NCBI GenBank assembly: GCA_905331475.1
Contig: CAJNYU010001698.1
Coordinates: 1 to 64,000 of the forward strand
Direction of reading: 5' to 3'
Source of the DNA: Rotaria socialis
Taxonomy: Eukaryota > Rotifera > Eurotatoria > Philodinida > Philodinidae
DNA: 64,000 nt
The translations under genes were made by a program, and so were the position numbers. Below, piece after piece: positions 1 through 10,797 of this stretch. Each line of letters starts with the position of its first letter. Positions within the stretch are counted from its first letter, which is position 1. The notes beneath the pieces are model-generated. The model was given only the letters and a program-made list of their open reading frames with translations. It made no database searches and had not been told where the DNA came from.

Positions 1-107
1 CCCACATCCACGCTCACACACACAATGTTGTCGCCATACTATATATACTAAGTAATTAGCACATAATATTTTAACACAGTTATGTTTGGCTTCAATCAAT
101 TTTTATT
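1..107. repeat. Duplicated block, also at 13487-13593
   Basis: The first 107 bases of the window recur, apparently identically, at 13487-13593. The copies diverge abruptly after the T-run: here the sequence continues with unique AT-rich DNA, while at 13590 a (TGTGGG)n telomere-like tract begins. This is either a recent segmental duplication or an assembly artefact. No coding potential is seen. Confidence 0.85.
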
Positions 108-275
108 GTGCATCAAAATAAGATATATGTGTTTGTAGAATATAATTTCAAATGATTAAGAAGAAATCTAATTAATAGTGACACACAAGTAGTATAGTCA
201 AGTGCTTTTCAACAAAACTAAGCGTTTTCATTTTATGTATTGAGTTTCAGATTTCAGATTGAATTTTAGTCTCTA

Positions 276-755
276 TCAATAAACGTTAACGGCACAAAAA
301 GTGGGTTGACCACCTGTGCCTGTAGCTTTTAAATAGAAAGAAATACTATAAGTGTGACCGATTGTGGCTGCAAAATCTTGACCAAAAAAGCTGTAAGTAA
401 CTTCAGGGCCACATTGATATTGAACGCAATTGGTACCACTGTGACAACCGGTAGTGATTATTTGAACTGCATTTGCGTCGCAGCAGCCTGCAGCCTGCAA
501 AGTCCACCCAGTGGCTGTTGTTGTGGAGTTTTCAAAGCCAGGATTATCCAATAACTGAGTAGCAGTTGCGGTAACATCGACGACAGAAACATCGTCTAAA
601 AAGAAATAACGGTGGTTGTCTGTTTCCATTCCGAATGAGAGATAGGGCTGAGTATTAGTAGCCACATAAGTTTGCGTATATTGAGTCCAACCAAATGTAG
701 ACCCACCATCAATGTACTGTAAAGATCCAGTAAATGAACTTGGACATGCGGTTGC
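276..755 (-). CDS. 3' exon of carbohydrate-binding-module-like (galactose-binding fold) protein, partial
   Basis: The exon is open on the minus strand from an acceptor (TTTTAG at about 761-756) to a stop at 276. It encodes about 160 residues containing FFLDDVSV, then an NPGFE...GW repeat start and a cysteine-rich stretch. The pattern of a module ending in LDDVSV followed by a new NPGFExxxxxGW is typical of tandem CBM4/9-like jelly-roll domains, so this looks like the end of one module plus a second module. The 5' part is not contiguous. The nearest minus-strand candidate upstream is the membrane plus Thr-rich exon pair at 2490-2941, separated by mobile DNA. A secreted or cell-surface sugar-binding role is inferred from the fold; no ligand can be named. 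Confidence 0.6.
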   Translation of the reverse strand, partial: ATACPSSFTGSLQYIDGGSTFGWTQYTQTYVATNTQPYLSFGMETDNHRYFFLDDVSVVDVTATATQLLDNPGFENSTTTATGWTLQAAGCCDANAVQIITTGCHSGTNCVQYQCGPEVTYSFFGQDFAATIGHTYSISFYLKATGTGGQPTFCAVNVY

Positions 756-939
756 TAAAATGGATTTTATTACTAATTAAATAAGTATCTTATTTACCTA
801 TCTACTGTTAAAGTAAAAGTAAAGTGTCATCGATAGCTCTCCTATAGTCTATATTGGAAGACATAGAGTGGCTAAGGATAGTTCGGTTTTCACTCATTAT
901 CCATCCCGCTCATGACTTTTACTAATAAAAGGAGTTAGC

Positions 940-1365
940 TACCTTTCCGGGGTTTATGAGAATTTTTAAATTTTTTGTTTATCAAGAGAAGAAGAATACC
1001 CCGCCTTTCGGCTACCTTTCGGTGTAGGGTGCTGTCCGAGGACAGTTTCGAGAAGCCCGATATTTTTCCTACATCTATTACTAAATGTAGCTCTGGACAG
1101 AAGGCCGGCTTGACTCAGAGTTCTTCTCGCTTAATTTCTTAAGCTCCCCATGCATACTGACTAGCCACATACACATACTAGTCACAAGAACTATTTAGTG
1201 CACGTCAACTATGTAGTCAATTTTTTATCGGATGGGTGATCCGAGACAAAACAGCCGTTAGTGACTTGTCCAAGTTTATTCTATGACTGATGGAATCGAG
1301 GTTCGAACACGATATCTTGTCGATATGTGCCAAACATCTTAACCATTCAGCGATAGCGGCTCTTA
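940..1365 (-). mobile_element. tRNA-derived SINE-like element (Pol III head at about 1285-1365)
   Basis: Read on the minus strand, 1365-1285 contains an A-box-like segment (GCTGAATGGTTAAG) followed about 45 bases later by a B-box-like segment (TGTTCGAACC), the internal promoter layout of a tRNA gene. The acceptor-stem ends do not pair well, so this is a tRNA-derived head and not a functional tRNA. It runs into a GC-richer body with hairpins (for example around 1000-1050) unlike the surrounding AT-rich DNA. The 3' end is not defined; 940 is an estimate. Confidence 0.5.
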
Positions 1366-1369
1366 TCAA

Positions 1370-1925
1370 GAGGGGTTACATGAATTTCGGCCCGGCCCGA
1401 AAATTCTCCGGACTTTCTGACCAATTTTATACAAATTCATCAAACTCTAAAAAAAAGGATCTTTTTGAAAATTGGTTTCTAGATATTTTTATTACCGAGC
1501 GAAGTGGCGTAGTGCCGAGCGAAGCGTCGTAGTGCCCAGCAAAGCGACGTAGTGCTGATCAAAGTAATAGTGTTTAAAACAGCACTTCTATTATTATAGA
1601 ACATAGTATGGCGTTTTAAGAAACATATCGTTTATCCACAACAAGCACGAATGAATCTAGTGTAATCTCAATATTGACTTAAGGATGCACATTTTTTAGT
1701 TTTATTTTAGATGTAGAATTCACTATTGCTGGTATATTTTTCGAAATTTGTTGAGATGTATATTAGGTATAAATTCGCTTTTTCTATTTCAACTAGTTTT
1801 TCTTCTATGGAATGAAAAACGTCGCTTCGCTCGGTACTAAAAAAATCTAGAAACCAATTTGTATAAAATTGGTCTGAAAGCCCAGCCCCAAAAATTCCGT
1901 GAGCCGAAGTTCCGGTCTCCCATCA
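1370..1925. mobile_element. Foldback/MITE element with about 120-bp inverted arms
   Basis: The arm at 1370-1510 and the reverse complement of 1810-1925 share blocks including GAATTTCGG, GACCAATTTTATACAAATT, TTGGTTTCTAGAT and ACCGAGCGAAG. The short centre contains further GAGCGAAG.CGTAGTGC tandem units (1495-1555). A third, solitary arm of the same family lies at 12557-12675. The + frame at 1290-1532 is open only by chance. It abuts the SINE-like head, so one may have inserted next to the other. Confidence 0.7.
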
Positions 1926-2489
1926 AGAGCACATGTGACCGAATATGAAAAATTGAGATTGCATTAGGATCAAACTGATGTGAGACTTTTTTATCCGCTC
2001 AGACGTCGAAGTTCTACATTACTTTCTGATATACGAAGACGAGAGTGCGTTATCAAATAAGATGGAAGAATTCAAACGAAAATGTTAGCGTTCTCTGCAG
2101 TAGTAGAGCTAATCTATCAAAAAAAGTATCAAATCGTACTCGATTAATTTCTGATACGTGCAGTGACTCCCGAGATTCATATGCAATCGATTCGTGTATT
2201 ATTCAGTGATGTATTCAATAGGATAGGAAAGAGTAGAATTTTGGTAGTTGATATGTTTACTTGGATGTCTCTATTTATTCTCAATTCCTAACATATAGAT
2301 TGAGAGACAATATTGACCATTGGGTGTGGATGTTTTCCTCATTACACGAAGAGCTTTACTCACAGCATATATTGTAGATAACTGAACGAGTAATCAAATT
2401 ATACACTTCGATGCATAGAACGTATTGCATGGAAATCAACGAAAATCGTTGTTTGCAAAAATCTACTGATTCTTAGTTTCTATGATACT

Positions 2490-2941
2490 TTAGAACATTT
2501 CTATTGCAAATAAGGCATGATAGCACTTGCTCGTCGTTTTTGTGCTCGTAGTCGTGGTAGTTGTTGTTGTAGTTGTTGTTGTTGTTGTTGTCGTACTAGT
2601 CGTAGTAGTAGTAGTTGTTGTCGTGGCAGTTGTTGTTGTTGTCGTAGTTGTTGTTGTTGTAGTGCTGGTAGTAGTAGTAGTTGTTGTTGTTGTCGTAGTG
2701 GTTGTTGTTGTAGTGCTGGTCGTACTAGTTGTGGTTGTGGAGGTTGTAGCTGTTGTTGTATTTTTATCCGCTAAATTGTAGGATGGATAGATACAATATG
2801 ATAAGCATGAAAGAAAATTATTAGTACTCACATATTGAGAGAAAAATCACAATTGCAGCAATAGCACTCAGCACTAGTGCCGCAAGAAGGGCCGCGCATA
2901 AGCATAAGCAGGGTGGTTGATTAAATATTCCCCTATACAAT
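2490..2941 (-). CDS. Single-pass membrane protein with Thr-rich mucin-like stalk, partial
   Basis: Two minus-strand exons join cleanly. Exon 2941-2832 (acceptor ATCAG, donor GTGAGT) encodes a short basic/Cys stretch followed by a transmembrane helix of Ala/Leu/Val/Ile ending VIFLSI. After a 61-bp intron, exon 2770 downward encodes DKNTTTATTS and then about 80 residues of almost pure Thr with scattered Ser. The order (short cytosolic end, membrane helix, Thr-rich stalk) suggests a type II surface protein whose stalk would be O-glycosylated and would carry an extracellular module. The frame stops at 2490, possibly because a real donor was missed or lost. The CBM-like exon at 276-755 on the same strand is a plausible missing ectodomain, with mobile DNA between. 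The start codon was not found. Confidence 0.5.
2527..2766. repeat. GTT/GTA/GTC trinucleotide minisatellite
   Basis: Imperfect GTT/GTA/GTC triplet tandem array. On the minus strand it is read as ACN Thr codons in the stalk of the membrane protein; the + strand frames are shadows. Confidence 0.9.
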
Positions 2942-3817
2942 CTGATAAAAGAACGGTTACATAGCAGAATCTACTGGTTATCTGATAGGGCAAAGTTTTG
3001 AATTTAAAACACTATTTGTTTTTATTGCCTCGATACATGGTTTTAATGTAAGTATGATATCTCATTCATTCTGTTCGATAGTTCGATAGTTCTAGACTCC
3101 GGAATTAATATTTTATGGTAATGCATACGAAGGATGTGAAAAAATCATTCAATCCAGAAGAAAAGTTTCATTTTGATCCGGAACCAGGAAGTAGTATTCA
3201 GCCTAGAAAATTTTCAGTTTCTCGAGTAATCTACAGTGGTTTTAGTAGGGAAGAGTAAGAGAACGGCGGAAAGTCACCGGAAAAAGTGAGATAACGTTTC
3301 AGTTGCAACACTGTTTCAACGTTTCGGTCTTTTATTGATGCTTTTCTGTCAGAACCTAACCTTAGCTATTGGCTTGACTAGCCCTAAGACTAATTGTTGT
3401 TTTGAAAAGAAGGTCACCCTAACCGAATGTTCTTTTATTGAATCATTGAAGCTTTATAAACATATTGACAACCAACATCATTACTCATCATTAAGAAAGG
3501 CAGTGGGAAGACTTTTGCAGAAATAATCCTAATTGAACACCTGTTTTAGAAAATCGAGTCCCACTTTGTCACGTAGAAGTAGGGTGTATGTGTATCTACA
3601 TGGGGTTCAAAATGATACTTTGGAATTATAAAATAATTCAGTACAGAACAAACCTCGCATAAGAGACTGCCAAAACCTTTAGTGAATTCTTACATGCGTC
3701 ATGCATATGGGGTGAAACGAAATGAAAATATATATATATAGTCTCTGTGGTGAACAAATATTCGCTAGATAGAACGGTGTCGCTCATTAGTTTTGATGGT
3801 ATGTGATTTCTGGCATT
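2942..3817. other. No gene recognised
   Basis: AT-rich DNA with only short accidental frames. No coding exon, RNA gene or repeat was recognised between the membrane-protein exon and the hAT element at 3826. Confidence 0.6.
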
Positions 3818-3825
3818 ATTATACA

Positions 3826-4914
3826 CAGCGGCGTAACCAGGATTTTTAGACCATTGGGCAAACTTGTATTAAGGCAAAAAAATACCATAGACAAAATTGG
3901 TAAGATTTTTATTGATAGGCCAAAATTTTTTAACCCAACAAAGTATTGATAACGTAGAAAAAGCACAAAAATAAAATAAAATGATGTTAATTTAACTACA
4001 CAAAAACCATGAGATTCTTTTAACCTAATATATGAAAGGAAACTCAGATTTTAAGCTTGCCTCAGACTTGCTGAGCGCTATGCATATTTAATTCTATCTT
4101 CAGTCTCTATTTATAACATTTGCTTGGAAATTCAACCACCAAAATCAAGATGACGATTGTATATTTTCACATATAATTTCAAGATTTCGAAGAAAAGAGA
4201 TAGCTGAATAACGTATTGCCACTGGCGGATCTACCATTACAGCTAACCGGCGAGAGTCACCCCCTTCGCGAAAATTTTTGTCGATTTTTCGCAGCAGAAA
4301 AGAAACAGAAAAGAGTTGTATTACCTCAAATAGGCTTCAAAAACCACTTTTTGACCAGGAGTGTCACCCCTTTACTGATTTTCTGGATCCCCCACTGTGC
4401 ATTGGGTCGTCTTCCAGTTGACATGGCTTAGCGTTAGTCTTTTGAAATAGGACAAAAGAGAACAACAAAATTACAAGTGTAAGTGCGCAATTTTATATCA
4501 GCATATTTGTTCTTTTTCTTTTTTCTTTAAACTTTTCTTATAATATAGTAGCGGAAAAAAGATATAAGATGGTAAACTGGACAACATACGTTATGGCTCA
4601 ATCGTTTTCTTTCCATGTCAGCATTTTGAGAGAAGATAAAAGAAAAGAACAAGTATACATATAGATATGTATGTACAATTGTGCATTAGCCATTTTTTGT
4701 TCTGTTTTCTTCTATTAATTCTTCATAAGAACAAGTAAAGGGTACATATGCGATTCAAACGATAGAAAGAGACAGTAACTAGTTTATTCAAAAGTAAATA
4801 ATTAGGAAAAAGTAAAATTTTAATGAGCAAAAATTAACTAATGAAAATTACAATGGAGAAGGCTCAAAATGACATGGGCAATTGCCCGTTTGCCTCTCCC
4901 TGGTTACGCCGTTG
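3826..4914. mobile_element. Non-autonomous hAT element with 8-bp TSD (7/8)
   Basis: The left end is CAGCGGCGTAACCAGG and the reverse complement of the right end is CAACGGCGTAACCAGG, typical of hAT termini. The flanks ATTATACA (3818-3825) and ATTATACG (4915-4922) match at 7 of 8 bases, the target-site length of hAT transposases. The 1,089-bp interior is AT-rich and encodes no recognisable transposase, so mobility would need one supplied in trans. A second inverted repeat is nested at 4218-4399. Confidence 0.85.
4218..4399. mobile_element. Nested inverted-repeat element (possible second hAT MITE)
   Basis: The ends CACTGGCGGATCTACC and CAGTGGGGGATCCAGA (reverse complement of the right end) are imperfect inverted repeats of hAT character inside the larger element. 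Only 5 of 8 bases of a putative duplication match, so the boundaries are uncertain. The local + frame at 4216-4431 spans both ends and is not a gene. Confidence 0.4.
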
Positions 4915-5076
4915 ATTATACGTACGAAGATTTAAAAACTTTTCCTTATAGGTTGTTAAAATTTTTACATAAGAAAGCCTTCGTCTTTCGATCAAACTAT
5001 TTTTAATTCGTCTATTAAATCAAAAATTGGAATTTATTCCATACAATAAAGTAAGTCTTCCATATAGTGTTCCTGA

Positions 5077-5122
5077 GGGTGGGTGTGCATATAAAGATTG
5101 TGCAACACCCACACCCACACCC
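5077..5122. repeat. Telomere-like inverted cassette
   Basis: A G-rich GGGTGGGTGTG arm and a CACCCACACCCACACCC arm flank the spacer; the stem extends inward (GTGTGCA/TGCAACAC) around a short AT loop. Same design as the cassettes at 12.4-14.2, 26.3 and 28.3 kb, with an unrelated core. Confidence 0.7.
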
Positions 5123-5182
5123 TATTTTGTGAAACACGATCTGAAAGGAGTGTTGAAGTATATAGGGTAGAAATTTGGGCGC

Positions 5183-5230
5183 CGGGGGGGGGGGGGGNTG
5201 GGAACTTTGGGCCCCCCCCCCCCCCCCCCC
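5183..5230. other. Poly-G/poly-C palindrome around an N
   Basis: A run of G, one N at 5198, then a run of C. Long homopolymers around an ambiguous base suggest a low-quality consensus or contig join, not biology. Frames through it are meaningless. Confidence 0.7.
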
Positions 5231-5238
5231 CACACACA

Positions 5239-5321
5239 CACAGACCGTTACAGAGAAATTAATTAATCAACTAATTGGTTAATTAATTAATAATTATTCA
5301 ATTTCTCTGTAACGGCCTGTG
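5239..5321. mobile_element. 83-bp MITE with 22-bp terminal inverted repeats
   Basis: The repeats at 5239-5260 and 5300-5321 are inverted and match at 21 of 22 bases (core CCGTTACAGAGAAATT). They flank a short AT-only palindromic centre. No target duplication is clear, since the left flank is a CA run. A similar CAGACCGTGG start follows at 5352. Confidence 0.75.
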
Positions 5322-5329
5322 ATGGTTTC

Positions 5330-6090
5330 TAGAGACTTCATACATTATAATACAGACCGTGGCACAGACGCTCCACAGACCATCAGTGACTGATAGACGA
5401 ATTCCTGAAAAGAAGTTTCATCGTGCTTCACATTTTAATCCCACAAGATTGTGCTAACAGCTTTTTTTGTAGTTTGTATTACGGCATGAGATAAAGCCTT
5501 AAAATACAGAATGGAGGCTGTTTATTTGTTCTCTATTGTATTACGTTTGATTTTTTTGTTTTACTTATTTTATACTTAAAAATTTAATTTTACATGGTGC
5601 TTTACATTGCTGTACCGTATGAAGCCCGTAAAGAGTACGTGAGACGCTATTATTGAATTTTTTCAATTATTATTGTATTCATTTTTTTTTGTAATTCAAT
5701 TGTTGTATTTGATTGAATTTTTATATAATAAAACTTACAATAAACTATATTTAATCAACTACTTTGGAACTAATTGCAGGTGCGCAAGGAAGTATGCGGA
5801 TGTGGCGGAGAAGGGGGAGAGGGCTAATACGATATCTAATTTTCAGCTATAAATTCAATAGGTTTGTACGAATTTTCAAGGGCATCCAATGTTTTTCGGG
5901 TGTCAGAAATCATCAAACACAACGTGCAGCAACTTTCTATAGCATTCTACAGGAAATCAGTCGAATTCCATAGAATTCTGCTTTAAATTGTGTTTTCTAA
6001 TTCAAATATTACGTTTTCTTCTTAGAACAAAGTTTGGTTTACTTGAACAGTTCCGTTTGATTTCGATATCAATTGAATTAAATGCTCTAC
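5330..6090. other. No gene recognised
   Basis: AT-rich DNA with T-runs and accidental frames; the + frame at 5764-5973 has no coding character. Any exons 3' of the minus-strand gene ending at 6095 were not identified here. Confidence 0.5.
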
Positions 6091-6094
6091 TTAC

Positions 6095-6756
6095 CGATTT
6101 CGCTTCTTTCTTTCTGAAGCTAGACTGTCAAGATTGCCAGATTCTTGATTGGCGGTGAATGAAAACTTTGTTGTACTTGAAGTAAGTACTCCATCGAATG
6201 TTGGAGGATTTGGCAAAATCTGGCGATTCCTTCGGCTCGATATTTTTCCAGCATTCTGACTCGAGGGATGATTCTGGCTTTGTCGGATATTATTCGATAA
6301 TTGTCTTAACGGAATTTGATCAGCTATTAATATTTGATGATTTGTATTGAGTGATGGCTAGATACAAAAATTATTCACGATAAAAGAGCTATAATCATAA
6401 AATGATTAGACTAACCAGTGAGAAATCATTCAGCTGGTTCAAACTGAGAGGATGTTTTAGTTCGTTTTTGGTCACACGGTGAATTGTAGGCCGATGAAGA
6501 CCAGCCGAAATTCTGGATGGTTGCATCGATCTTGTTGCTTGCTTCAAGTAGAATCGTTGTTTAAAATCAATTGTTTGTATTCCAGTGACAAATAATTTTT
6601 ACTCACAATAACGGCTACACGAAACAAGATGAAAAGAGTAAAGTCGTGCGAAGCTATTTGTTTGCCAACGGGTTTGGATGAAATTTGTGTTAAATACAAC
6701 AGAGAGAGAGAGAGAGAGAGAGAGTAGGAGGGAGGGAGGGAGAGAAAAAGGACCAA
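6095..6756 (-). CDS. Multi-exon gene of unknown function, partial
   Basis: Three minus-strand exons chain in frame. A 5' exon (up to about 6756, ending 6607, donor GTGAGT) joins phase 0 to 6541-6416 (donor GTTAGT, 42 codons), then phase 0 to 6357-6095 (88 codons, donor GTAAGT, phase 2). Introns are 65 and 58 bp. The inner exons encode a polar Ser/Asn/Gln/Arg-rich, probably disordered sequence with LHRPTIHRVTKNELKHPL and ending SERKKRNR; no domain is recognised. The 5' exon reads through a CT microsatellite into a hydrophobic stretch, so its start is unsure. The next exon after 6095 was not found. The consistent phases and sites support a real gene or recent remnant. Confidence 0.45.
6701..6724. 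repeat. (AG)n microsatellite
   Basis: Uninterrupted AG dinucleotides followed by a GGGA-rich tail to about 6745. Confidence 0.9.
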
Positions 6757-7196
6757 TCAGCAGTCAAATTGCTGTTGAATGAGCATACCTTGCTTTCACA
6801 TAATAAGCAAATATAATGAAATTCATATGATTGTAGTAGTGATTCAAAGCAAAATAATGATTCAAAAGTTTTATATATGTGTTATCTCGCTGAAACATTG
6901 TTCTAGTTTCTTTTGAGTGCAACAACACTCACAATAGACTGCTTTTCATCATCCCATCAAGTTTGGAAGACACTGTTTATCAAAATGGGCAAAGAAGATT
7001 CATTATTGACAATGTTTGTTATACTCTTTAGATGGCTATAATTTTTTTTTATATTCCTTAGTATAAAAAAATTTGAAGTTTTTCATAAATAGAAATATTT
7101 GATTCACAATGGTAAGTTGTTAATGGGATCTGTATCTCTATCCATTTGACCTAATTCTCATAGTTAATCAAGAGGTGCTCTAATTCGACCTCGAAT

Positions 7197-7475
7197 TAGA
7201 GGTGGGCCATTAACATTAATATAAAATTAATGTTAATGCTTCTCATTAACCATTAATATTAATGCTTAATGTTTTCTGAGAAAAAATTAATGCATTAATA
7301 TTAATGATTAATGAAAAACATTAACATTAATTTTAAAATTAATGTTTTTCATTAAACATTAATATTAATGAATTAAGTTTTTCTTAGAAAACATTAACCA
7401 TTAAGATTAATGGCTAATGGAAGTCATTAATTAATGTCATTAATTAAGTTCCGTTAAAAAAATGGTCCACCCCTA
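7197..7475. mobile_element. hAT-type MITE, exact 8-bp TSD, AT-palindrome interior
   Basis: The ends TAGAGGTGGGCCATTAA and TAGGGGTGGACCATTTT (right end reversed) are flanked by identical 8-bp duplications CCTCGAAT (7189-7196 and 7476-7483). The interior is almost entirely permutations of the palindrome CATTAATATTAATG. It shares its tips with the element at 16886-17211, but that copy has a different interior repeat word. Confidence 0.9.
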
Positions 7476-7483
7476 CCTCGAAT

Positions 7484-8653
7484 CCAAATGAAAGTTGTCA
7501 ACAAAACAGTATATACGTACTATCAGTCGAATAATAAGCAAATCTAATATAAAAAATTAATTAGCACGATCATATGACTGCAACAAACCGACAGGCGAAG
7601 TATTCATCTGAACTAAAAATTCGAATGCTTATTTACAAATGAGATGAAGCGATGCTGTAGCTACAGTATAATAAGAGAAAAAATTGATCTGAATTATCAT
7701 TCTAATAGTTAATTTGGAGCGAAATATTGCATTCATGTACACCGTGGAGAATATTTTTTTGAAGTAAGAAGCACTTCACAGCAATACACTTCGGATCTCA
7801 ATTGTTTTTCTTTAATTAACATTTCAAATTATGTTTTTACCCTTCTGTTTTTTTCTTTTTATTGCAATATAAAATGAAAATATAAGGAAAATAAACTTAT
7901 TTATGGCGTTTCAACAATCGAAGTTGTTTTTTTTCGGATGATGTGCATGAATAGATACATCATGTTTTAATTATTTTTCTTTTCTTTTCTTTTCTTTTCT
8001 AGTGTGATTGTGGGTCTAGAGTGTGCACGTTACTGTGCCATTTTTATGTAAAACCCATACTCTCAATGTATCAACAGGTATTTCTGCTAAAATATCGATT
8101 AGGATGCCATGTTTTTTCCCAATTGAAATCATCTCCAGAAAAAGCATATGCAGTAAGTCATAGACCAATAGTACAATTGTGTAATTCTATTACCGTTCTA
8201 TCGGATGAATGAATTCTTACACTCGATGTAAACAACACTACTAAGTATTTATTCATAAGTATTAAGTACTCAAATAGTGCACGAAAGAAGCATTGGTGTA
8301 GTTAATTTTTGAATCGTTTTATATACTGTGTAAAATGTTTTTTGACTGAGATGCTGCATTACTATGAATTTTCGAATCATCGAGACTAATTTCTCTTGAT
8401 TTATGAACTTTTGTTCGTCATTTTTAAAAAGTTACCTACACTATGTTCAAGTCAAGTACCTGTAAACCCTAATAGAAGCATATCAGCTTTGTCAGTTCTT
8501 CTTTCATCAAAGTTTTGACATAGAACACACAAATCGTTTTGAAGAAAAATACCATTCATCCTGAGTTGTTCAGACGTATTTAAAAAATGCTTTAAAGAGA
8601 AATATATTTGACTGACTGCAATCTTTAGTTGAGATGTTCGCTACACTGAAAGG
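7484..8653. other. No gene recognised; (CTTTT)n at 7974-8000
   Basis: AT-rich DNA with one pentanucleotide CTTTT microsatellite. The 63-residue + frame at 8021 has no recognisable similarity or splice support. Confidence 0.5.
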
Positions 8654-8780
8654 CAGCAGTGGCAGAATTCTGCTAAGAATTCTGTATTCCTTATGATTAG
8701 TTGACAAGCAAGGTGCTAGTAAAATTCTGTTGTGAATACAAAATTATTACGTTTTGGTTGTGAGAACTCTGCCACCCCTC
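8654..8780. mobile_element. 127-bp hAT-type MITE, exact 8-bp TSD
   Basis: Identical flanks CTGAAAGG at 8646-8653 and 8781-8788 bracket an element whose ends share GTGGCAGA(A/G)TTCT in inverted orientation (left CAGCAGTGGCAGA, right reversed GAGGGGTGGCAGA). Target length and tip type indicate hAT. No coding capacity. Confidence 0.85.
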
Positions 8781-8788
8781 CTGAAAGG

Positions 8789-9681
8789 ATACGGCCTAGA
8801 AGCTGTAATTCACCTGTGCCTGTCTGTTTCTCTATCTGTAATAGTGTCACAAAACATGGGCAGATCCAGGAGAGAGACACGTGGAATTGTCTCCTACAAC
8901 TGATGTAGCCATTTCAGAGAGCGGACTGAATGCGTTTCTGAAACTTTGAGCACGGTATCAAAACCATTCTGAGCCATGCGTTCTAGGGATTGAGTGAGGC
9001 TTAACCCTCTCCCCCGCGAAGAGATTTATCAAACAAGTATATTATTGGTTAGGATGACTGAGCTTCCAGTGTCCAGCGTCTCATACTCGGACTTGACTTT
9101 GCCTACTCTTTTTCAGTGATTATCCTTGAAAATGATTTGATTGCCGTCTTACTTGTACCTCACTTTCACTTGGGCGTGAGGATGTAAGAATTGATGAGCA
9201 CAACATTTACACTGAAGCATCCACACTCACATCCCCGGAATGATTGTCGTAGGCTATACCGATCTGGTGGTTCTCGATTCAGCAGGACAAAATTGAAACC
9301 TTGGAAACGTTTATTGGGTTTCAGAGATTGGTCTACGAAGGAAATTTTTATTCGGTTTTTCAGTTTCCGAGGCCTCGGAAACCCTCTTAGGGTTTTCTGG
9401 GAAACGCTTTTTTTAGAGAGTACAAATATAAACAAAGAGTTGTAAATCGAAGAAATGATGACTTGGCTGCATCTCGCAGAGTGACCAAAATAAACGTGAC
9501 AGAAATTCCTGTTAGAGATACAAATAATCATTATATCTGTCCTGGTTGAGGAATTCAATTTAAACCTCAAGGAATTACGAATCATGTAATGTCGTGTGTT
9601 AATGCTCAAGTTTGGTGCAAAAACAATAAAATTAAATAAAGAAATTAAAAATGGCATGAAATGCAAGGAATTGGAAATGAC
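8789..9681. other. No gene recognised with confidence
   Basis: Long frames exist on both strands (9166-9780 minus, 9191-9445 plus) but show no domain. Only the upstream 40 codons of the minus frame look coding and are listed separately. Confidence 0.5.
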
Positions 9682-9801
9682 CTCAAATAATTGTAAGGCA
9701 TCTTCTGAACTTTGGGAATATGGCCCATGAAGGAGTTTATTTAAAGTTGGTTTACCGGAGGGTGGTCTCCTGATTTCCACGTTTTCATCTTCAGTCGAGT
9801 T
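9682..9801 (-). CDS. Isolated 40-codon exon, unknown gene
   Basis: The minus-strand segment begins after an acceptor (TATTGTTAG) that removes an in-frame stop, reads NSTEDENVEIRRPPSG and continues to ALQLFE. There a GT dinucleotide could serve as a weak donor before the sequence turns AT-rich and hydrophobic. Composition (acidic start, Pro/Arg, balanced residues) is coding-like, unlike the flanks. No neighbouring exons were found, so it may be a fragment. Confidence 0.3.
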
Positions 9802-10797
9802 CTAACAATACGGTCGTCAATAAATGCAAAACCTCTAACTTTACCAATAGTTATTTTTATGTATTGTGTCTTTTTGTTTTCTCCTCACCCTAGACCAAAA
9901 ACTGTAGTGGATCTAACTAACTAACTAAAAATTCATTAAAATTCCTTCCGATATACTAATGTAGGCATGGTTCACGCATATGTTTTATCTTCTTCTCATT
10001 CTCTACTAATTGGCGAAGAGCAGCAATCTTTATACCAGCTGCATTGAATAAATCTGTGTTTGTATTTTACCATAAATATATCTAAATTGACGAGTTAATT
10101 TAATTAGACAGCTGGTAAAATGAATCAAACTTGAGACTATTGAAATGAGCTATTTACACTAATGATTTTAACTGCAACTAGTCATTGAAAGCACTAAACA
10201 ACAAGCTGAAATGCCAAACGACGTTTCTGATATGTACACTTCTACAAATTATTAGTCATAATATAACGTATTGTAAATGTTTCATGGAAATCTCACCAAT
10301 ACAAATAATTTCTTGCTGCAAATGTATTGATTGTGGTGATCCATTTTATACTGCAGTAACTACTGCGAGGCAAAGTTACTATAACTTCGTACATACTTTC
10401 ATGTACGAAAAACAAATGCTTCTGATTTGTTCTTTTCTTAATTTGAATGTTGATTTAACATATACGCTCCATCATATTATTTGGCTAAAGAGTTGTTTCA
10501 ATTATGCATAATGAAGGCCAAGTAATTTTTTTGGTGTTTGTTTTTGGTAACATGAAATGCCAGTTCTTGTACAGACGAATAAAAATATGTGAGCAGCATT
10601 CCGTGCAACTTTTAATTCAAAATATTTGTATTAGGATTAAAAATTTCAAACAAGTGTTATAGTTTCAAATGAAACGAATGAATTCCGGCATGCAAGTTTA
10701 CATTTATTATCCAAGAAACCATAAATTCGAAACCATTCAGAATTGTAGTAATTCAGCATTTTCTGCTTTTGTACACAAAAACAGAATCTAACATAGA
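9802..10797. other. No gene recognised
   Basis: AT-rich DNA. The 108-residue + frame at 10185 is Cys/Ile/Phe-rich without domain or splice support and is probably accidental. Confidence 0.5.

Noticed and set aside
2517-2781. Plus-strand Cys/Ser- or Val-rich frames over the triplet array
   Set aside because: They are shadows of the Thr-codon minisatellite; only the minus frame is supported by splice sites and a membrane helix.
5015-5239. Proline/glycine-rich minus-strand frames across the N
   Set aside because: They come from poly-G/poly-C homopolymers around an ambiguous base.
9166-9680. Remainder of the 204-residue minus-strand frame
   Set aside because: Beyond the 40 codons at 9682-9801 the composition becomes AT-driven and hydrophobic with no motif; the + frame in the same place is equally long.
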